Assembly (NCBI GenBank): GCA_036365515.1 | Contig: CM070873.1 | Location: forward strand, 40,059,807 to 40,123,806 | Direction of reading: 5' to 3' | DNA length: 64,000 nt | Origin: Torymus aiolomorphi | Taxonomy: Eukaryota > Arthropoda > Insecta > Hymenoptera > Torymidae | The notes under the pieces: model-generated | Told to the model about the DNA's origin: nothing | Databases searched by the model: none | The model's input: only the letters and a program-made list of their open reading frames with translations | Made by a program: the position numbers and the translations under genes | In this document: piece after piece, positions 61,701 to 64,000 of the stretch | Position numbering within the stretch: position 1 is the first letter of the stretch | Layout: each line of letters starts with the position of its first letter

Positions 61701-64000
61701 TCGAGGCCGATCGCGGGCTACGTTCTTGTGGGTGGGAGGAAGATACGATTTGAGATGATGTAACGTATAGAGGAGCTGGCTGTTGTGAGGTCCTGTAGTA
61801 ATGAAATACGAAGGCGATCGAAATTTCCGATTGAGTGGACTGGATTTGGTTCAAGAAATCTTGACTGAATGTAATATAACTTATTTACAATAAACTACTA
61901 TTCTATTCTATTCAAGTAAGTTTCGGTTGAGTAAAGATAAATTTTTTTGTATGTAACTTTTTTTCGCTAAATTCAGCAAATGAAACACCCAATTTTATTA
62001 AAATTAAGTTTTCTGATTTTTGCAAAACTGTACGAGTAGAAATTTATTTTACCTCAAAAAGTTGAGATGTCAAATTATTAACGAAAACTAAATCTCTTCT
62101 TACGTTTGAAAGAACGAGCTCAATAAAAAAAGTGGAGAAGAAGAACAAAAAAGCCCAAACTTGATGCCAGATACCTCGGAGAAAGAAAACCGTAGAAGCT
62201 GAAGAATAAATGGACGAGACTGGAGGGAGAATTCGCGATTCCACGTGTGCATGTGTGTATGTGCGGCCGCGTATATACGTGTCGGAACGCGCGATACCGG
62301 CCGTTCTATCTGCCTCAAGCGCGTCCGAGAACTTAATTCTTTTCTCTCTCGCGCGCATGCGCCCCCCTGCTCTCTTCTTTGAAAAAAGCGGACGGAAAAG
62401 TCGGTGAAGAAAAAGATTACGATGCCGAGAGCTGCTGAATTACCGGGAGTATATAGCAGCCTGGGATCGAGTGTTCTCGTATTTGCTATTTCGTTCGTTT
62501 GTTGGTTTTTATACTTCTTTTAGATTACAAGAGGAAATATTGTTATTTGTTATTTCAGGCATTAAAAATGAATAAAAAGTTTAATCAGTAGATGCGGGTT
62601 GTGTCTAGTCAGACACTGACACGATTAATCATTCTAGATTATTGTTTCTGGTACAGACATTTTTCCAATAAATTAATAAATTACGTTTTCTAAAATATCA
62701 GTCTATAATCTTCGTTTTCAATCGATGAATCGAATCAAATAAAATATGAAATCCCCGTGTTCATCAACCGCAATATTGAAATAATAATAAAAAATTTCGC
62801 AGCACGAAGATTTATAATTTCAAATTTCCAGCGTTTCCACAAAAAGACAGATAACGCACCTACAGAATGAACAAAGGCTCGCAAATCACGCGTCTCAATT
62901 CTACCCTCGCGAAAAGACATCCCGTATCATCGAAACCCACATATGCAGCACATACGAGTGCGCATGAATATGTAACTAGCCTCGCAGCGAATAACTGGCT
63001 CCGGTTCTTCATGACCCCCCGTGCGATGCGGCAGCTGAGGAACAAACGGCGCGGAAAAATCCCGCAGATAATTACTAAACCTTTTCCAGCGTTGAAGATC
63101 CGATTTCTGTCGTATAACTTCGTCGCAAATCACCCTCTGTGACGCGACATAATTACCGCTCGAGCTATCCATTTGTCAACGGCGGCCATAAAAATCGTAT
63201 CAGTCTCATTAATCACGCGCGGCGAGGGATAAGTATTCGCGCAATCAATCGTCGATCGACGCGGCATCTGCGAATACAAGCCCATTGCAGCAGTAGTAGT
63301 GGCCCACGTGTGCTCTGCACTTACATCTCGTGGCGGGGAAACGAGTTTGATTAATCGATCGCTCAATCGGCAGGTTTTTTTATAAGCCAGAATTAGCTGA
63401 TCGCGGGGGCCGATAAATGTCTCCGTGGAGGTTCGATTAAAGTGTGGCCGAAGGGTTATTAGCTTGGAGAAATGAGTGTGTCGAATAAGTGGAGGATTGG
63501 AGGAAAAAATTCTGTGATAATTAATTTGTCTATAAATGTATCAATTTACTTCTAAGCTGGTTCCATCTAATAGTGTTTTAAACTTTATAATAATTTAACT
63601 GATCTTTTAAAACAGAATGCATGGATTGGTATATTTATAATTTTTATTTTTTTCGAAAAAATAATCTCTATTTTGTCTCTGTAATATGAAAAACGCAAGT
63701 GCACATGTACCCACGCTATCTCTGAAAAAGCTCCGCCTTTCACTTCTGAACTTTTCGATGTTCTCGTCTTCATCCAGTGTAAACACGAGCGCGTATCATT
63801 TGATGTGGAAGCTAATGAAAACTGGTCTCAGAGGGATAGTTATGTATGTACATAATGTTCTTGTAAATATAGTATTTTGCAAAAGACTCGTTAACACAAT
63901 AAAAGCACAATAAGCAAGCCTTACAAAAGTACTAAGCCTCTAAAATTCCAACTTCAGCTACTAAAATCCATTCCATCTATCCCCACACACACTATATAAC
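58740..64000. other. No gene recognised; CpG-rich and TAAT-rich stretches
   Basis: CpG-rich segments (about 58920-59160, 60690-60850, 61490-61640) alternate with AT-rich ones. A stretch at 63000-63440 has evenly mixed, TAAT-containing sequence of the kind seen in conserved regulatory DNA, but conservation cannot be tested here. Confidence 0.5.
60241..60282 (-). other. Hammerhead-like stem motif
   Basis: On the minus strand the order is CTGAAAA (complement of 60273-60279), GGGAG and CTCCC forming a 5-bp stem, then GAAAC (complement of 60247-60251), with GCC/GGC able to pair outside. It resembles the centre of the element at 48.8 kb, but the core base that should be G (CUGANGA) is A, so an active ribozyme is unlikely. 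Confidence 0.35.

Overview
The window looks like an arthropod, most likely insect and possibly hymenopteran, nuclear genome. Evidence is spliced small genes with GT-AG introns, AATAAA signals, many long (GA)n/(CT)n tracts, TTAA-flanked and other inverted-repeat elements, and no bacterial-style gene packing. The species cannot be fixed from the sequence alone.

The left half (1-30872) is a head-to-tail tandem array of a unit of about 1.85 kb. There are 15 full units plus a rearranged sixteenth, and the array runs off the left edge. Each unit carries one small three-coding-exon gene (55+57+68 nt) for a 59-residue secreted peptide. The peptide has a hydrophobic signal sequence, a short acidic/Gly linker, a basic Arg-Lys-Arg site, a four-cysteine core of pattern C-x3-C-x11-C-x3-C, and a C-terminal Pro-Lys-Gly. 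A non-coding 5' exon with a strong CAG|GTAAGG donor and a pyrimidine-rich acceptor precedes the coding exons, and an AATAAA follows the stop. Twelve copies encode the identical peptide. Lesions fall in consecutive copies 6-10: a charged residue in the signal peptide, frameshifts, a weakened donor and an upstream ORF. Copy 16 is a diverged paralogue whose intron 1 is interrupted by about 1.44 kb of unrelated sequence and whose usual acceptor is gone. Variants alternate between neighbouring units, pointing to a dimeric higher-order repeat.

The right half (30873-64000) has no protein-coding gene that I can recognise. It holds long purine/pyrimidine microsatellites, and a 676-bp foldback element with 278-bp arms flanked by TTAA, with a solo related end about 9.4 kb upstream. 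It also holds a 217-bp inverted-repeat element with a hammerhead-ribozyme-like core, a second such core near 60.25 kb, and a decayed coding-like stretch at 57.45-58.40 kb (virus- or transposon-derived is possible). Next to that stretch are a 28-bp minisatellite and a 54-bp duplication. Some homeodomain/POU-like site clusters suggest regulatory DNA.

The array genes most likely act together by dosage. Many identical copies of one secreted peptide would raise output, as is common for venom, salivary, effector or antimicrobial peptides. That function is inferred from architecture, not from a recognised family match.
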